Of a stretch of 64,000 bases of DNA, positions 25,861-38,533 are shown one piece after another. How positions within the stretch are numbered: position 1 is the stretch's first letter; each line of letters opens with the position of its first letter. The position numbers were made by a program, and so were the translations under genes. The notes under the pieces were generated by a model. The model did no database searches, was not told the origin of the DNA, and saw nothing but the letters and a program-made list of their open reading frames with translations. Source of the DNA: Breviolum minutum Mf 1.05b.01 (lineage: Eukaryota > Sar > Dinophyceae > Suessiales > Symbiodiniaceae); contig DF240469.1 in NCBI GenBank assembly GCA_000507305.1, positions 53,175 through 117,174 on the forward strand, in the 5' to 3' direction.

Positions 25861-28800
25861 ACAGAAGCTATTCCAACTGAGGGGACGGATGCAGTTTTTT
25901 GCCAGGCCTATGTGCTGCAAATGGCCAGCCGCAATGAGGAACGCACAGCAGACGCTGTAGCACTTGATTTAGAGGACTGGCATCCAGTGGATTCACCAAT
26001 GCTGGTGCCATTTTTGTCCATGTCAAGCATGTTAGTGGAAATCTGGAAAGCTTGAGGTTGGGTAAGAGTGACGAAAAAGATTGAAAAGGACGTCTTCTTA
26101 TGACTCCTAGTTACTAGTTCTGGTAAACATTGGGGTTACTGTCAGAGCCCCACATGTTTTGCGAAACTTTACCGTTGAAATAGATTGAAACTGTCCATTC
26201 TGTCTTTGCTCCTATTTGATTGGGTGGTCCTGGCTAGAAAGGCGTTCTTTTGCTGTTAGGACTCGCTTTTGGTCTCCTCCTATGCACATCGCTTCAATCT
26301 GTACAGTCGCCCGAGTGCCTAGAGACATCAAGATAAGATAGTGCCGCTAAAGTCGCGGAGGTCAGGAGGGATGATCTTATTTGCCTTTGTATGTGTCTAC
26401 TGTTTTTGCATGTTTTTGAACTGCTGAAAATCTATCTATCTCATACTCAAACATAATATTCCCCAACAGTCCGCAGTGAAGGTTAGAAGGAGTGAATGCA
26501 TCCGAGTTGAACAAACATCAACGAAACAAGACAAGGAATTAAATGAACCACTGAAGCAACCTGGAGCGAAGCAAGTCTTCACCTTCCTAGTCTCCTGCTA
26601 TAGTACCACCCACCGCCCACCACCGCATGGGGGTATTGTCAATGGATGGGGCTGACCGGAGATTGCTGTCCCATACATATACATACTGTACAGTAACTGA
26701 GTAGTGTGGTGAATATATAATTATATACATTGGGGGTAACAGTGAAATAATAATCTGTTCATTTTTATGAAGGGCCCCCTATAAACCTTCACTTTCCACC
26801 GTCAGTGGGAGGGGGATACCCCCAATATATACATATATCAGGATACCTTTTTCAATATGAAATCTCCATAGACATGTTGGCCCAGCTATGTTTTGGCCCC
26901 TGAGTCATGAGTGTCCTGCCCCATTCCAGGTGAACATGCCCGCGAAGCCGGTTTTGTTGACCACGTTCCCAGCATCAAGGTGCAGGGGTCTGTAATTTTG
27001 ATCCACCTCGATATGGAAAGATGGGGGTTGATGGATGAAAATAGAAAGCCTGTTTGGTATCTACTGTACATCCAAACTGCACAGAGACCGCACGATTCTA
27101 TCACAATCAATTGGTGCAAGAGTTCTTCTATCTATCAACCGTAGCTCATTATTTCCCCGCACAAACACATACAAACACCAGCAAGGAAAGCAAGCTATTG
27201 TACGATTGTTTGGGATCATGGCGTGGGCATGTTCTTGGATAAAGCCAATGGTCTCTTTCAGATTTAAGTATCTCACAGTGAATTTTGTCAAAAACATCTC
27301 ATTCTGAGAGGAGTGTTTATGGTTCGTTTCAAGAGGAACTATATAGTTTCAAACATATTCGATTCTTTATAGCTTATGTTGGTGCGTTCTTTTGATAACT
27401 GATTTTGATGATGGTTGAATCACCCAACTCCATCCCATCGGGGATAGAGGTCGCTGCACCCGTGGCGTGCCGCGTGTTGAAGACAAATCTTCCTGCAATA
27501 TTACCTATCGGCTGCTTGGCTTGCATTTGGAAGTTGTCCGATCACAAAGCACAACGTGATGAACAAGATGGTTCGAATCTTGCAGGTTCATTGCAATCAG
27601 GGTGTACTTAAACTGAATTTGCCTGGCAAAATGGCCGTTTTAAAACCTAGGGGCCTAGGGGGGGATACGTTTTAGATACTTGATGGAAGGTTCAAAGATC
27701 TATGATCCCAGGCAACAAATAGTAGAAAGTCTATCAGACGATGCTATAGCTGCTAGGTTCAATCATTTTTTTGGAAGCTTTTCCCAGACTAATTGGGGAC
27801 GACCAGAGTGGAGGAAGTCTCACCAAAAGGTTGTGTTTTTTTGCTTTGGGAATTTACAATTCCCTGCACTCATGGTGGAAAGAGCATATATCAACCACTT
27901 CTAATTCTGCCCAATGGGACCAAGTGGTACCTGGAGGCGCTACTTGCACGCTCTTCCCATACGAGGACAGAGAAGTGGGTGTGCCCAACTTTGGTCAATG
28001 AGTTTTGCAGCGGCAGGATTCACAGACCTTTCTATCATTCATGTAATGCGAGTTTGTCAATATTTGAGACCAATGTCAACTGTCAACATCATAGCAAACC
28101 AATATATGTGCCAGGGTCTAAACTCCCATTTCCGTCGTGACCCCCCCACCATAGGCTGGGGCATGATTGCGTGGATTGGATCGTCCGCAAGTTCGCTGTC
28201 TAAACTCCCATTATTTCCATATAATAGAGGATGGTCATCAACCCGGTAGTTGGGGTTTATATATACATTATCGGGATTCCTTATTAAAGGTAGGATGACC
28301 ATCCTCAACATAAGGAGTTTAGACCCTGGGACACATGAAGTTTTCTAACAATGAAACTACTAGTGCTCTACTAATGGTAGTAGCTTCAGAGCATGGATAT
28401 CACTACCAATCTGACCTTATGAAAATGTGCGTAAATCTCCGTCATGTGCTGTGCTGAACCGAGCGCAACGTGGTTGGATGGTGACTGCAGGTGAAGAAGT
28501 TTGTCTTTGATGGCAGCGAGGATTTTTTGGAGCTGGCCCAGGTGGCCTCACATGCTCACATGCAAGTCCTGAATGAGCGCATGGGCGGAGGGAAATGACA
28601 GGAAATGACCATACTTTATAGGTAGACAGGAGATGACAGGAGCATTTTTATTATCTCTGAATGTTAAGGGTAAATTGAGAAGGATTTTGGACAGGATCTA
28701 TAATGATCTACAGCGTTTCTATTGTACCACTTGGAAGACCAGCTGGAGAAAAAGATGCTGGTGCAGGAAGAGAAGTTCATGTCTTTGTGCTCACTGTTTC

Positions 28801-29851
28801 ATTGTTTCTTTGAACGACATCATTGCGAGATGTCTAACCCCTTCAACTAATGAGAAAAGATTGTGGTTTTGGTCGTTTTGTCACTGTGTGTCCATCGATG
28901 TTTCTGGGAGGCCTTTTTCCATCATGCTGCTTTCTCCTCTGGTGGTAAAGACTTGGTATGTGACATCCAGGCCATTGTCCAGTTGGAAGAAGACACGCTG
29001 TTTTTTGAAAAAACAGCAGGATGAGCTAGAAGAATGCTCAGTGAACGAACCTGGACATTTGACATATGTATATACGTAATGACATATGTATATACGTAAT
29101 TATACGTATATATATAATATATACATATTTATATTTATACATACATTGCATTTTTTGTTTGCGGGTGATTTGTCTTTGAGTATCTCCAGAAAAGATATAC
29201 AAAACATTCCAAAACAAGTATCAAGATTATCAAGCCATGTCCACTGACGTTGAATCCTAATGGATTTCACTGTCACCGGATTCAGCCAACTGCAGGGTGT
29301 GGAAGAAGAGGATGGCAGTCTTCTTTTGATCGATCCGCTCCGACCTCAGAAGGTTGGAGAAGATAGGGAGTCTGAGATGGATGAGAAGCTGCAAGCTAAC
29401 ATTTTAGCTGCCCAAAAGGATTGCATGCTCGGTAAGTGTGGGAAATTTGCGGAATGTTGTCAATAGTCAACTGTAGGTTGAAGATGTTTATTTTTTGCGG
29501 TGCCCGAACTCCGAAGTTGATTGTTTCAAGGTCTCATAACTTATTTCTTAGAATCATGTGACATCGAATCACCATGGTTCACGGTAGTTTCAAATTCACA
29601 TAGACACCAGCCACTTGGGATCATATAAGGCGATTCCTCTTATGAACAACCATTCCATTAGATATCCAATCATCGTTGTTGATGTTTTGTTGCTGAGGTG
29701 TGTCCTTCGTGCCAACAGGGTTACAGTGGGAACCTTGTTGAAGGGCGCAGCCCAACGTGCCAATGACAACTACGGCGAGGCGGTGCCATTTGTTGCGACG
29801 GTGATGGAGGATTTAGACCTTCTTCGAAGTACTGGGACGGAGACACAGTAG
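25861..29851 (+). CDS. Long multi-exon gene(s), unknown product
   Basis: A run of plus exons with good composition: 25861-26055 (ADAVALDLEDWHPVDSPMLV), 26930-26979, 27712-27829 (QQIVESLSDDAIAARFNHFF), 28491-28541 (VKKFVFDGSEDFLELAQ; AG before, GT after, phase 0 both sides), 28714 onwards (LEDQLEKKMLVQEEKFMSL, coiled-coil-like), 28971-29019 (AIVQLEEDTLFFEKTA), 29296-29431 (MDEKLQANILAAQKDCML) and a last exon 29719-29851 (AAQRANDNYGEAVPFVATVM, TAG). The last two join in phase only if a GC donor inside TGCAT^GCTCGG is used. This could be one gene or two. The acidic and helical character suggests a structural or coiled-coil protein, but no family was recognised. Confidence 0.4.
28111..28329. repeat. 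Fold-back element, 219 bp
   Basis: CCAGGGTCTAAACTCC at 28111-28126 is matched by its exact reverse complement at 28314-28329. A second, longer arm pair lies inside: CTAAACTCCC...GAGGATGGTCATC at about 28200-28239 against GATGACCATCCTC...GGAGTTTAG at about 28294-28322. It could fold into a long hairpin. It lies in an apparent intron of the plus-strand gene and codes for nothing. Confidence 0.75.
29061..29100. repeat. Tandem 20-mer, two perfect copies
   Basis: GACATATGTATATACGTAAT is present twice in direct tandem, followed by an AT-rich stretch to about 29135. It is within an apparent intron. Confidence 0.9.
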
Positions 29852-31100
29852 TGGAATACACCAAGGAATGCCATGTGTATTCCACTCTTTATCCCCTCTT
29901 GATAGTATACAATCGATACAATTATGTCACTATGTCTAATTATGTAGTCATGCTTCTGTGAAGGAAATTGTAGATCCATAGCATTCCATGTTGCAACCTC
30001 AGCGACTCATCCTGTGGAAACTCTGGCCACCAGGCAGCTTGCTTGGGGCCTGTGCTTACCCCGGCCTCACAGAAGTTTGATGCTTTGCATCCAAAGTGTG
30101 CACCCTTGTGCAAGGCTATGAGAGACAGGGGCTTGTGTTTTTCATTCACTTCATGATACTCGTAGGTATCTATAGGTCTAGTGACCTAGTGATGTATAAA
30201 CATATTGTTTTTTTGGCATGATGTAGACATGTGATATACTGTCATTCCAGATTGGTTCATATCTTCCCATGCCCTTGCAGTGGATTGCCGGGATTGCCTC
30301 CCGAACAAACACCATCCTGGGCTCCGCCCCATGTGACTAGAAATGATGCAGGTTACGAATGATGATATTGACGGTGGATGACAGTGGTGTTGATAGTTTT
30401 CTTTTAGAAAGTCATGACTTTGCAGATTCTGCAGATCCTCTCACAACCAACCACTTTGTGTGTTGCTTCTGAGCCGGTTGTTTTTTTTTTGAGATTTTGC
30501 CGACCGGAAGATACCATGAATCATGAAAACCGCCAAGTCCCCCCCTGTTCGCTCAGAGATCATCCCAAGGTGGTTCGATCCCATCATCCAATTCCTTTTC
30601 AGTCATTTTTTTCAGGCCTTCGATCCGCATCGAAGTAGCGTTTGGGGAACCTGGATGAGTTGGAGGATTGGAGGGGAGCTAAATTTTAGTCCATGAAGAC
30701 CTAATTTTTTCAATTTTTCCAGGGCCTGAAATAACTGTAAGATGAAAAATGATTAATCCACTTTGGGTTTTTTAGATAAAATTTCAGGAAAGAGACTTGA
30801 GGTAGAGCTGATTTTCAAACTCAACATATCGAATGTCCTTTCCTGTTGAAGGTTGAGGATCCGCTTGGGAAGGGACAACCAGCAAGCCTCAGTTTTGAAG
30901 ATCGCTTGTCTGAGGTGAAAAGCAAGGTTGGCGTTTGTGGTTTGGATGTATCATGTGGACTAATCAAATAGTTCGCAAATTACTAAACGGGCAAAAAATA
31001 TCTTGTTAAAATTTATTTGTATGTTCCTATGGGCATTTCCTCACAAGATTTGTACATTTGGCCGGGCAAGCGTTTCAGTTGGACTTGGTCTGCATATTTG
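29852..31100. other. No supported gene
   Basis: Short frames only (68-74 codons at 29770-30149 and 30414-30638), without splice support. I see no notable repeats here. Confidence 0.5.
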
Positions 31101-31119
31101 GGCATATCTTTTTTAATCT

Positions 31120-32545
31120 TGAATTGATTTTTTTTTTTCCATAAATCATAATTTTATATATTTAAATTTATCTAACCGGAATCTAACCAATAATAAAAAT
31201 TCAATATCAAATTATTAGATTTATAATCTCTAAATTTAAAAAATAAAATATATATATATAATAAAAATAATTAATAAAAAAATAAATATAAGTTTAAAAA
31301 GAAATAAGATTATATATAATAAAATAAAAATTAATTATTTAAAATTAATTAATTTATTTATTATTTAATTAATTATTATTTTTTTTTTAAAATATATATT
31401 TATTTGAATTTTAAAAAAATAATTAAAATAAGGAAACAAATAAAAAATATAAAGCAAAAATTTAGAAATAGAAGTTTTTTTTCTTGTGTATAATTTGATT
31501 TCGTTTNNNNNNNNNNNNNNNNNNNNNNNNNNNNNNNNNNNNNNNNNNNNNNNNNNNNNNNNNNNNNNNNNNNNNNNNNNNNNNNNNNNNNNNNNNNNNN
31601 NNNNNNNNNNNNNNNNNNNNNNNNNNNNNNNNNNNNNNNNNNNNNNNNNNNNNNNNNNNNNNNNNNNNNNNNNNNNNNNNNNNNNNNNNNNNNNNNNNNN
31701 NNNNNNNNNNNNNNNNNNNNNNNNNNNNNNNNNNNNNNNNNNNNNNNNNNNNNNNNNNNNNNNNNNNNNNNNNNNNNNNNNNNNNNNNNNNNNNNNNNNN
31801 NNNNNNNNNNNNNNNNNNNNNNNNNNNNNNNNNNNNNNNNNNNNNNNNNNNNNNNNNNNNNNNNNNNNNNNNNNNNNNNNNNNNNNNNNNNNNNNNNNNN
31901 NNNNNNNNNNNNNNNNNNNNNNNNNNNNNNNNNNNNNNNNNNNNNNNNNNNNNNNNNNNNNNNNNNNNNNNNNNNNNNNNNNNNNNNNNNNNNNNNNNNN
32001 NNNNNNNNNNNNNNNNNNNNNNNNNNNNNNNNNNNNNNNNNNNNNNNNNNNNNNNNNNNNNNNNNNNNNNNNNNNNNNNNNNNNNNNNNNNNNNNNNNNN
32101 NNNNNNNNNNNNNNNNNNNNNNNNNNNNNNNNNNNNNNNNNNNNNNNNNNNNNNNNNNNNNNNNNNNNNNNNNNNNNNNNNNNNNNNNNNNNNNNNNNNN
32201 NNNNNNNNNNNNNNNNNNNNNNNNNNNNNNNNNNNNNNNNNNNNNNNNNNNNNNNNNNNNNNNNNNNNNNNNNNNNNNNNNNNNNNNNNNNNNNNNNNNN
32301 NNNNNNNNNNNNNNNNNNNNNNNNNNNNNNNNNNNNNNNNNNNNNNNNNNTTAATAAAATTTTATTAAAATTTATTTTTTTGTCTTTTTTTAAATAATTT
32401 ATAAAATTTAATTTAAATTTAAAATTTTTATATTAAATATTTTTAGTTATTTAAAAAAATATATTATTAATTATTATTGTAATATTACCTATATATATTT
32501 ATTTTAATATAATATAAATATATAATATTAAATTTATATCCCCCT
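31120..32545. other. Very AT-rich island around an assembly gap
   Basis: Composition drops abruptly to almost pure A and T from about 31120 up to the gap at 31507, and again from the end of the gap at 32350 to about 32540, then returns to normal just before CCCCCTTTAAATTACCCC. No coding frame, RNA gene or clear tandem unit is visible. It may be an AT-rich satellite or matrix region, or an inserted or mis-joined foreign or organellar piece. Confidence 0.8.
31507..32350. other. Assembly gap (844 N)
   Basis: A run of undetermined bases. The 303-codon frame that spans it is an artefact of reading through N. Confidence 0.99.
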
Positions 32546-32611
32546 TTAAATTACCCCAGAGACCCCTAAGAACCCTTTTTACAGGTTCAATTTGGTGGGG
32601 CTCAAGGTTTT

Positions 32612-33780
32612 GGTACAAAATGGTTTCACCCCTAAAAATAACATCTACTACAAATTAGTCATCCCAACCCTGACTTACAGTAAAACAAAGGTTACTACAA
32701 AAAGAAAAAATCAAGGTACAAGGTCCAAAACCCAGTTCAACATAAATTGTTGTTAAAATTGGATTGCCATTTTGTAGCAAAAAATTGACCATATTTCTCT
32801 CTCCATCGCCAAGGTTTTGAAGGTGCATGTTTTTTCCTAATATCATTTTGTAGCAACGCTTCAGGTTCACCTGTTGATTGCAGAAAGTTTTTTATAAACC
32901 ATTATTGGATATCCACAGGTGCCAGGACAGCCGCAAGAAACACTACAACTTATACAGACTTGATGTAGCGCTCTAAATTCAGGTCAGGCTATTCTGTCTA
33001 CAAAATGCATCCCACAAAGCAATCCCACTACAAAATCTGGGCCGTCAATAAACATGTTGTTTGTATCCTTGATTGCTCTGCAGTGTTTTCCTTCTCTTCT
33101 TTCTTCCCAAACAAACGCCCTCAGGGAAGTAATATCATGGAGGTCGCCCCTCTCCCGATGAAAGTTCTAGGCCGCATTAGATTATGGACTTGTCTGGTAT
33201 TGCATGCTGAGTGATGCGGAATGAGGCTGGCAAACAGGGCTGGTTGTAAACGAATAGCCACAGACTCTTTTTTGCCAAACTATTCTTGGGTAACGCTTTC
33301 CTTGCATACATTCTGGCTGTGGAGATTGGATGACGTTGAACTGACAATTTGAGTGGGTGCTGCATGCTTGATGAAGCTCTTGGAGGCTGCTGGCCAATAT
33401 AGCTGCTTGGAGTTAGGATTACCATTTTGTAGCGGGGTGCATGTGGGATTCATTTTGTAGAGACAATTTTGTGCGCGGCCACATTCGTCATTGGAGTGTT
33501 GGATTCATAATACCATAATACAATAATATAACATCAAAGAAGCACCATGTTCTCGCTGCCGTACACCTCTATGCGTTTTGCAAATGCAAATTGACAAGGG
33601 AATGCTGCAAATCACATCAATGCAAAATTGCACACTTGACTGAACTTCACAGTAGTACAAAGGTTAGCCAAATCATGATTTGCTACAACATGGTTATACT
33701 TTTGGGACACACCTAGACAACCCTTGACCACCTTCCAACAACTGGGTCAATAGCTACTTGCTACAAAATGGTACTGTGAT
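32612..33780. repeat. Dispersed CTACAAAATGG-type motif cluster
   Basis: TACAAAATGG or its complement CCATTTTGTAG, with small variants, recurs at about 32612, 32764, 32845, 32997, 33028, 33422, 33452 and 33764, on both strands, within 1.2 kb. It is not a tandem array. I do not see it at this density elsewhere in the window. No coding frame explains it. Function unknown. Confidence 0.65.
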
Positions 33781-34241
33781 TTTTTATAGCTCTTATGATG
33801 GATGTCAAAAACGACCCTGGTACAAAAAGCTTTCATGCAAGGTCTTTTTTTCTATCAAAATGGTAGTCCAAAAAGCAAATGTACAGGGCCCAAGGCCATC
33901 CTTTTTGCACAGGTAATTTTGACCCCGATAAATTTATATTATAAAGAAATTTAAAGATCTTAAAGATATAGTTAGGATATATTAGGATATACCTCTTTCC
34001 AACGTTACAATCCCCTTAGTATGATATCCTGTCAATTGGCAGGTAAAATCAAAATAAAATGAAAAAAATAAGATCTGCCGAAATTAAAAAGATAAATTCG
34101 CGTTCATTTTAATTTGCTCGAAATGCCGTCTTTGCCTACCTACCTATACCTAAACTCATATTGGGCGATCTCCACTCAGTATTGATTGGAACTTGAGGGA
34201 GTGACAGGGGAGCGAAGGCAGAACCACTGCAAGCAGTAGAA

Positions 34242-34496
34242 TCACAGCCATGTCATCACCATAAATTTCAACTGGAAGAACTTCCATTCTTTGACAGCAA
34301 CACAAGCATCCTCTCCAAGGCTGCAATTCTCTCTATGGCACGCTCCAGTCTTCACTGGAGACGAGCAAATTGGAATGACACGGTTGGTTTCGTCTGATGT
34401 CGACGCGAAAAGTCTGGTATAGTTCAACTCCAAGCTGAGTACTACTTGACCATCCTTTTCATTGTAGGACAACAACTTAATCATAAGCTTCTCCAT
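34242..34496. other. Exon-like block, strand unresolved
   Basis: A minus frame (84 codons, VLSLELNYTRLFASTSDETN) and two plus frames (for example LQFSLWHAPVFTGDEQIGMT) are all open and protein-like. One strand is probably coding, but I cannot choose. The next plus-strand exons begin at 34747. Confidence 0.25.
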
Positions 34497-34746
34497 TGGG
34501 TACCGTTACCAACATCGACATGCAGACTGTTTTAAGCGCGGCCTAGAGGCAACATGAGTCCTGAAACGGTCAACCGACCGCAGCCATCAACTGCTGACTT
34601 TGAAATCTGTCTTGGACAGAGGGAGCTGACCACCGAAGCTTCAGAGCCCTGCTGAAAGAAGTTGCAGTTTGGTCTCATTTTGTCTCATTTTGTGCTCGAA
34701 ATTTCTAAATGTTGAGGTGATGATTTGTGAGGTTTTCACATTTCAG

Positions 34747-35125
34747 GGACCCGGCAACACAATTGTGAAGATGAATCATGGCACAAACACTGCACAAAGA
34801 AGTCGCAGGTGCAGGAAGCGAGATGGGCACCGCAGAATCAAATCTGGGGCGCTTTGCCCGGGAAATGGTGCGAAAATGATGCGTTGGATGCAGATTGACT
34901 CAATTTTCAGGGTGTCAAATTCAGCATCGCCAGAATACAAGAGAATATAGAATTACAGTGTGCATCAAATCTCAACAATCATGGTCTAACCCGGTCGATG
35001 CTGAATTGGACTTCAAATATGTGCAAAGTGGTGCGAATGATGGAACATTCGGCACCTCAGAGTGCCACCTTAAGAAAGCGTCGAAAAAACAAATCGACAT
35101 CACTGGAGAGTGGACCCTGTCATGA
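34747..35125 (+). CDS. Two-exon 3' end of a gene, unknown product
   Basis: A first exon starts at 34747 after CACATTTCAG; the most protein-like frame is CEDESWHKHCTKKSQ with paired Cys. The second starts at 34911 after AATTTTCAG and stays open for 71 codons to TGA at 35125 (NPVDAELDFKYVQSGANDGT). Phase matching allows two readings. A GT donor after CGCAG joins to a short tail ending in TAG near 34950, or another donor gives the 71-codon reading. The long reading is favoured by composition. No family was recognised. Confidence 0.4.
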
Positions 35126-35622
35126 CGGTGTCACCGTGTGCCTTGAACACCCGCAGCCATGAGGCCACTCTGTTCTGTGGGCTCATCAACTGCAAGTCCT
35201 CGATGACATGGATGACATGGCAAGTCTCTGAAATTGCTTCATTACTTATGACAATTTGGATGTTAGTGAGCCTGGTGGGATTCCTTACGTCAAAGCTTCT
35301 GAAACAAGTAGGACTGGGAATTCGAACAGCAGGTCGGACAGAAAGTTTCTGAGCTGTTGAGGCGTATCAGCGCCTTGGTAAGCAGGGGTTATGCCGAATC
35401 TATCAACGGGTGAGCCTTTTGGAATTAGTCTCAGTACCCGGAAAACCCCCCAAAAACCAACGACTTTGAAAACATTGACGATAGATAGTTGTTGATACTT
35501 GACAATTGTTTGTTTCAACGTGTTTCAAATAGAGTGTTGCTGTGGCATTGGAGGCCGGTCTTATTGTGATATCCTGCAATTAAATTGCCGACTTTCAAAA
35601 TGATAACTGATAACAGTACCAC

Positions 35623-35747
35623 AGTATTAGTAGCAGAAGTAGCAGTAGCAGTAGCAGTAGTAGCAGTAGTAGTAGTAGTAGTAGTAGTAGTAGCGTGCGT
35701 GTGTTTGCTGTGGTTTGCTGGTTTTTGATTTCTGTTAATGCTGTTGC

Positions 35748-35793
<46 letters not shown>

Positions 35794-35796
35794 GCT

Positions 35797-35828
<32 letters not shown>

Positions 35829-35843
35829 TGGCGGTGGTGGTGT
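35623..35843. repeat. Compound AGT / GTT / GGTGGC array
   Basis: Three adjoining trinucleotide blocks: AGT with AGC variants to about 35694, GTT from about 35740 to 35793, and GGT/GGC from about 35794 to 35843. Open frames through it (poly-V, poly-G, poly-N) are by-products. From 35400 to 37764 I see no supported gene apart from this array and the element at 36797. Confidence 0.95.
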
Positions 35844-36796
35844 TCACGTGGTAAGTTGCAGTGGTGAGCAAACAGAAAGTCCGCGCGACGGAGACAAAAG
35901 TTCCATGGGCTAATTCTTTCTTTGACTTAGAGGTAGTGTCCTGCGGGGAACTTCCGCCACGGGCTTGCCTGGGTATTACTGTTGCTGTGGCTGCTTTTAC
36001 AAACACTTATCCCAAGCTTCTCCAACCTGCGTTGAAGCACGGTTCGCTAGGATCCCCCAGCGGAAGCTGGCAAGGGTCTGCCCTTCACCGACCTGCCATG
36101 TTCACAAACTTCTTTGGATCAACCAAATGGATCAAGTGGTTACGCCAACCGCAATCAAGCTATACACTCAATGGTTAATTTTTGCAATACAAGATGATTC
36201 ACATCTTCCAAGCTAGCTCCATGTTGATGCTTTGGCATTTGGAATTTAAACCTCTGTCTTCGCATCCTCCCCCGTGCCTTTATGGTCAGAAAGTCGGGTG
36301 GGGCTGCCTCAAACCTGGCAGATAGCTTCCAACCAACTTGCAACCCAGGCCTAGGGGCCTAGCCGCTGAGTCTTGGGCATTGTCTCATCTGAAACGTCAT
36401 CACCAGCAGCCAGGACGGCGGCGAAGGGCCTTGGGATGGTGAGGTCCGAAGTTTGGATCATTTGATGGCATCAAAGGGATGCCATCAAGCGAGAAGGAAA
36501 CAAACGACTGGATTTGGTTGATCGTTTGATTTGAAATCATCCAATCATTTGGTGACTTAAATATACTTAAATCATTTAGCTGTTGCTCTTGTGTCGTTGT
36601 AGATGATCCAGGCTACTAAATGGCAGCTGCCACCGTTTTGAAAACTATCCGAACAGTAACTCTTCCTGACAAAAGAAAAAAAAGATAAAAGCTGCGCTTG
36701 AGACTCAAATTTTCAGGACGTCGATGGAATCGTAGATGGAAAGTTTGCACTTCAACTACAGCTCCAACCAAAATAGTTCCACATACATCCACATAC

Positions 36797-36903
36797 ATGG
36801 GTGTTTCCTAAAATGGCGGTACCCCCAAAACACCCCAAAATGGTCATTTTTAGTAGGAAAACCAATAGTTGTTGGGTACCACCATTTTAGGAAACACCCA
36901 CAT
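36797..36903. mobile_element. Palindromic MITE-like element, copy 2
   Basis: Starts GGGTGTTTCCTAAAATGG and ends CCATTTTAGGAAACACCC, an almost perfect inverted repeat. It is embedded in ACATACATCCAC repeats that appear on both sides, which may be a target-site duplication or a pre-existing microsatellite. Same family as the copies at 22761, 40218 and 52178. Confidence 0.8.
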
Positions 36904-37764
36904 ACATCCACCTCTGCAATGCTTTTTTGTTAGTAACAGCCTGAGGCCACCAACTCTCCAAAAAGAGCCTTTTCCTCGCACAATCGGCGCATCACCAATC
37001 CTTTACGGACCGTCCGGTAGGACGCCTTGACAGTGAGGGCCAACGGAAACGGCATAAGCAACGGAAGTTCCCAGGCACCAAAAGTGGCCTCCAAATATTT
37101 GTTCCCTCTGGAGATGTTTACGTCCTGAGCCGCAAAAAAAACACGACATCCTTGTCTTTTTTTTTCAAGCAAAACTGCAGATTTGTCAGAAGTACATGGA
37201 AAAATTCTGGCAAAGTTCTTCAAATTTCTTGTCATCAAAAAAATGATTCACACATTTTCCTGCTTCTCAACTCATGTTTTGTCTTTTTTTTCGACTCGTT
37301 GGGGTTCCGCTCCTTCAATTGCTCCCGTTCACAAAGCTTGCTGAGCTGAGCCCAAGCCTGAGAAACCAATTTCCATTTTGATGATTTATGACATAACATG
37401 TGTTTTTTCATATAGAATTAGATTGTGATATAGTATATAGATATGATATATTATGGTATATTGATATATTATACATAGTATGTATGTATATAGTATGTAT
37501 GTGGTTGATTGTATCTTTGGTTCTTGTGATTTATTGCGTAGTCGCTTATATTTGTAAGTTGAAACACAGTGCCGGTGCGTGTTTGCAAAGAGCTGTGTTT
37601 ACATATATTCCATATTGTATCAATCAATCTGTCAATAGAATTCAATAGACATCCTACCTACCTAACCATGTGTATGTATATATAATATATACAGCATCAT
37701 GTCAATGTATTGATTATTGATATCAATGAATCTACATTAAGAATCCATGTTATCTCTTCCTTAC

Positions 37765-37869
37765 ATCGCTTCCATGCAGCCATTCCTCCAAGGTTTGGTG
37801 CACGAAATCAGGGTCTGCCGGTCTGGCCTGCTGCACAGAAGCCTCTGTGTCCTCCCGAGGCCAAGGCCG
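37765..37869 (-). CDS. Internal exon, unknown protein
   Basis: The minus exon after ACAAAAAACAG reads 35 codons (ARPADPDFVHQTLEEWLHGS) up to a GTAAGG donor, phase 0 at both ends. Composition and borders are both good. It probably belongs to the same minus gene as the exon at 38534-38705, which lies upstream. Function unknown. Confidence 0.45.
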
Positions 37870-38533
37870 CTGTTTTTTGTTGCAAATGAGGCCATGAAAA
37901 CAAAAAAAAACTCTTATACTTTCCATTATAAATGTTGTTTAATAGGGATCCTTGCAAATGGTTTGTTTATTAAGTTCGTTATTATCAAGCTCGTTATAAT
38001 CCGCACATAATTGGATAGTATAATCCCCTATATACCCCAAACAATCAGGGTTGCTCGATTGTTACTGGCCAAGTGCTTCCATTCCTACATATTCCTACGA
38101 CATGCTTGTTGCATTCTGTTGTTGAGTTCGATCACCGTTACCTTGGCCCCACAAGTCCTGGTCCACCATTTCTCTGTAGTGCCACACCAGGGATGATTGT
38201 TTTTCCTCACAAGCAATGCCAACTGGGCCATGTGTGATGTCATTGCCACTTCAGACTTCACTTCCAGAACCAGTCGCCGGTCCTCAAGACTGCTGCCTAA
38301 ATTTTCTGCAACAATGTTGGATACTGCCTCACCTCAAGGCAACTATCATTCATCATGCAGCTTTTGTGTGCAAAAATCAGCTTCAGAGAATCAGCTTCTC
38401 AACGTCTCAACATTTCTCAACTCTCAACTCACCAAGAAGTCTAACCTAAGAGCTCAACGCAAGGTGGCCTTCCAGTTCCTGTGAACTGCGAAGTTCTTTG
38501 CGTCCTTGGGCTCCAAGGATTGAACAAAAAAAC

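Noticed and set aside
31486-32397. 303-codon plus ORF
   Set aside because: Almost all of it is undetermined bases in the assembly gap.
32764-32780. GCCATTTTGTAGC resembling part of the dinoflagellate spliced leader
   Set aside because: Only a short central word matches; neither the leader ends nor the following donor site is present, and the word belongs to the local CTACAAAATGG cluster.
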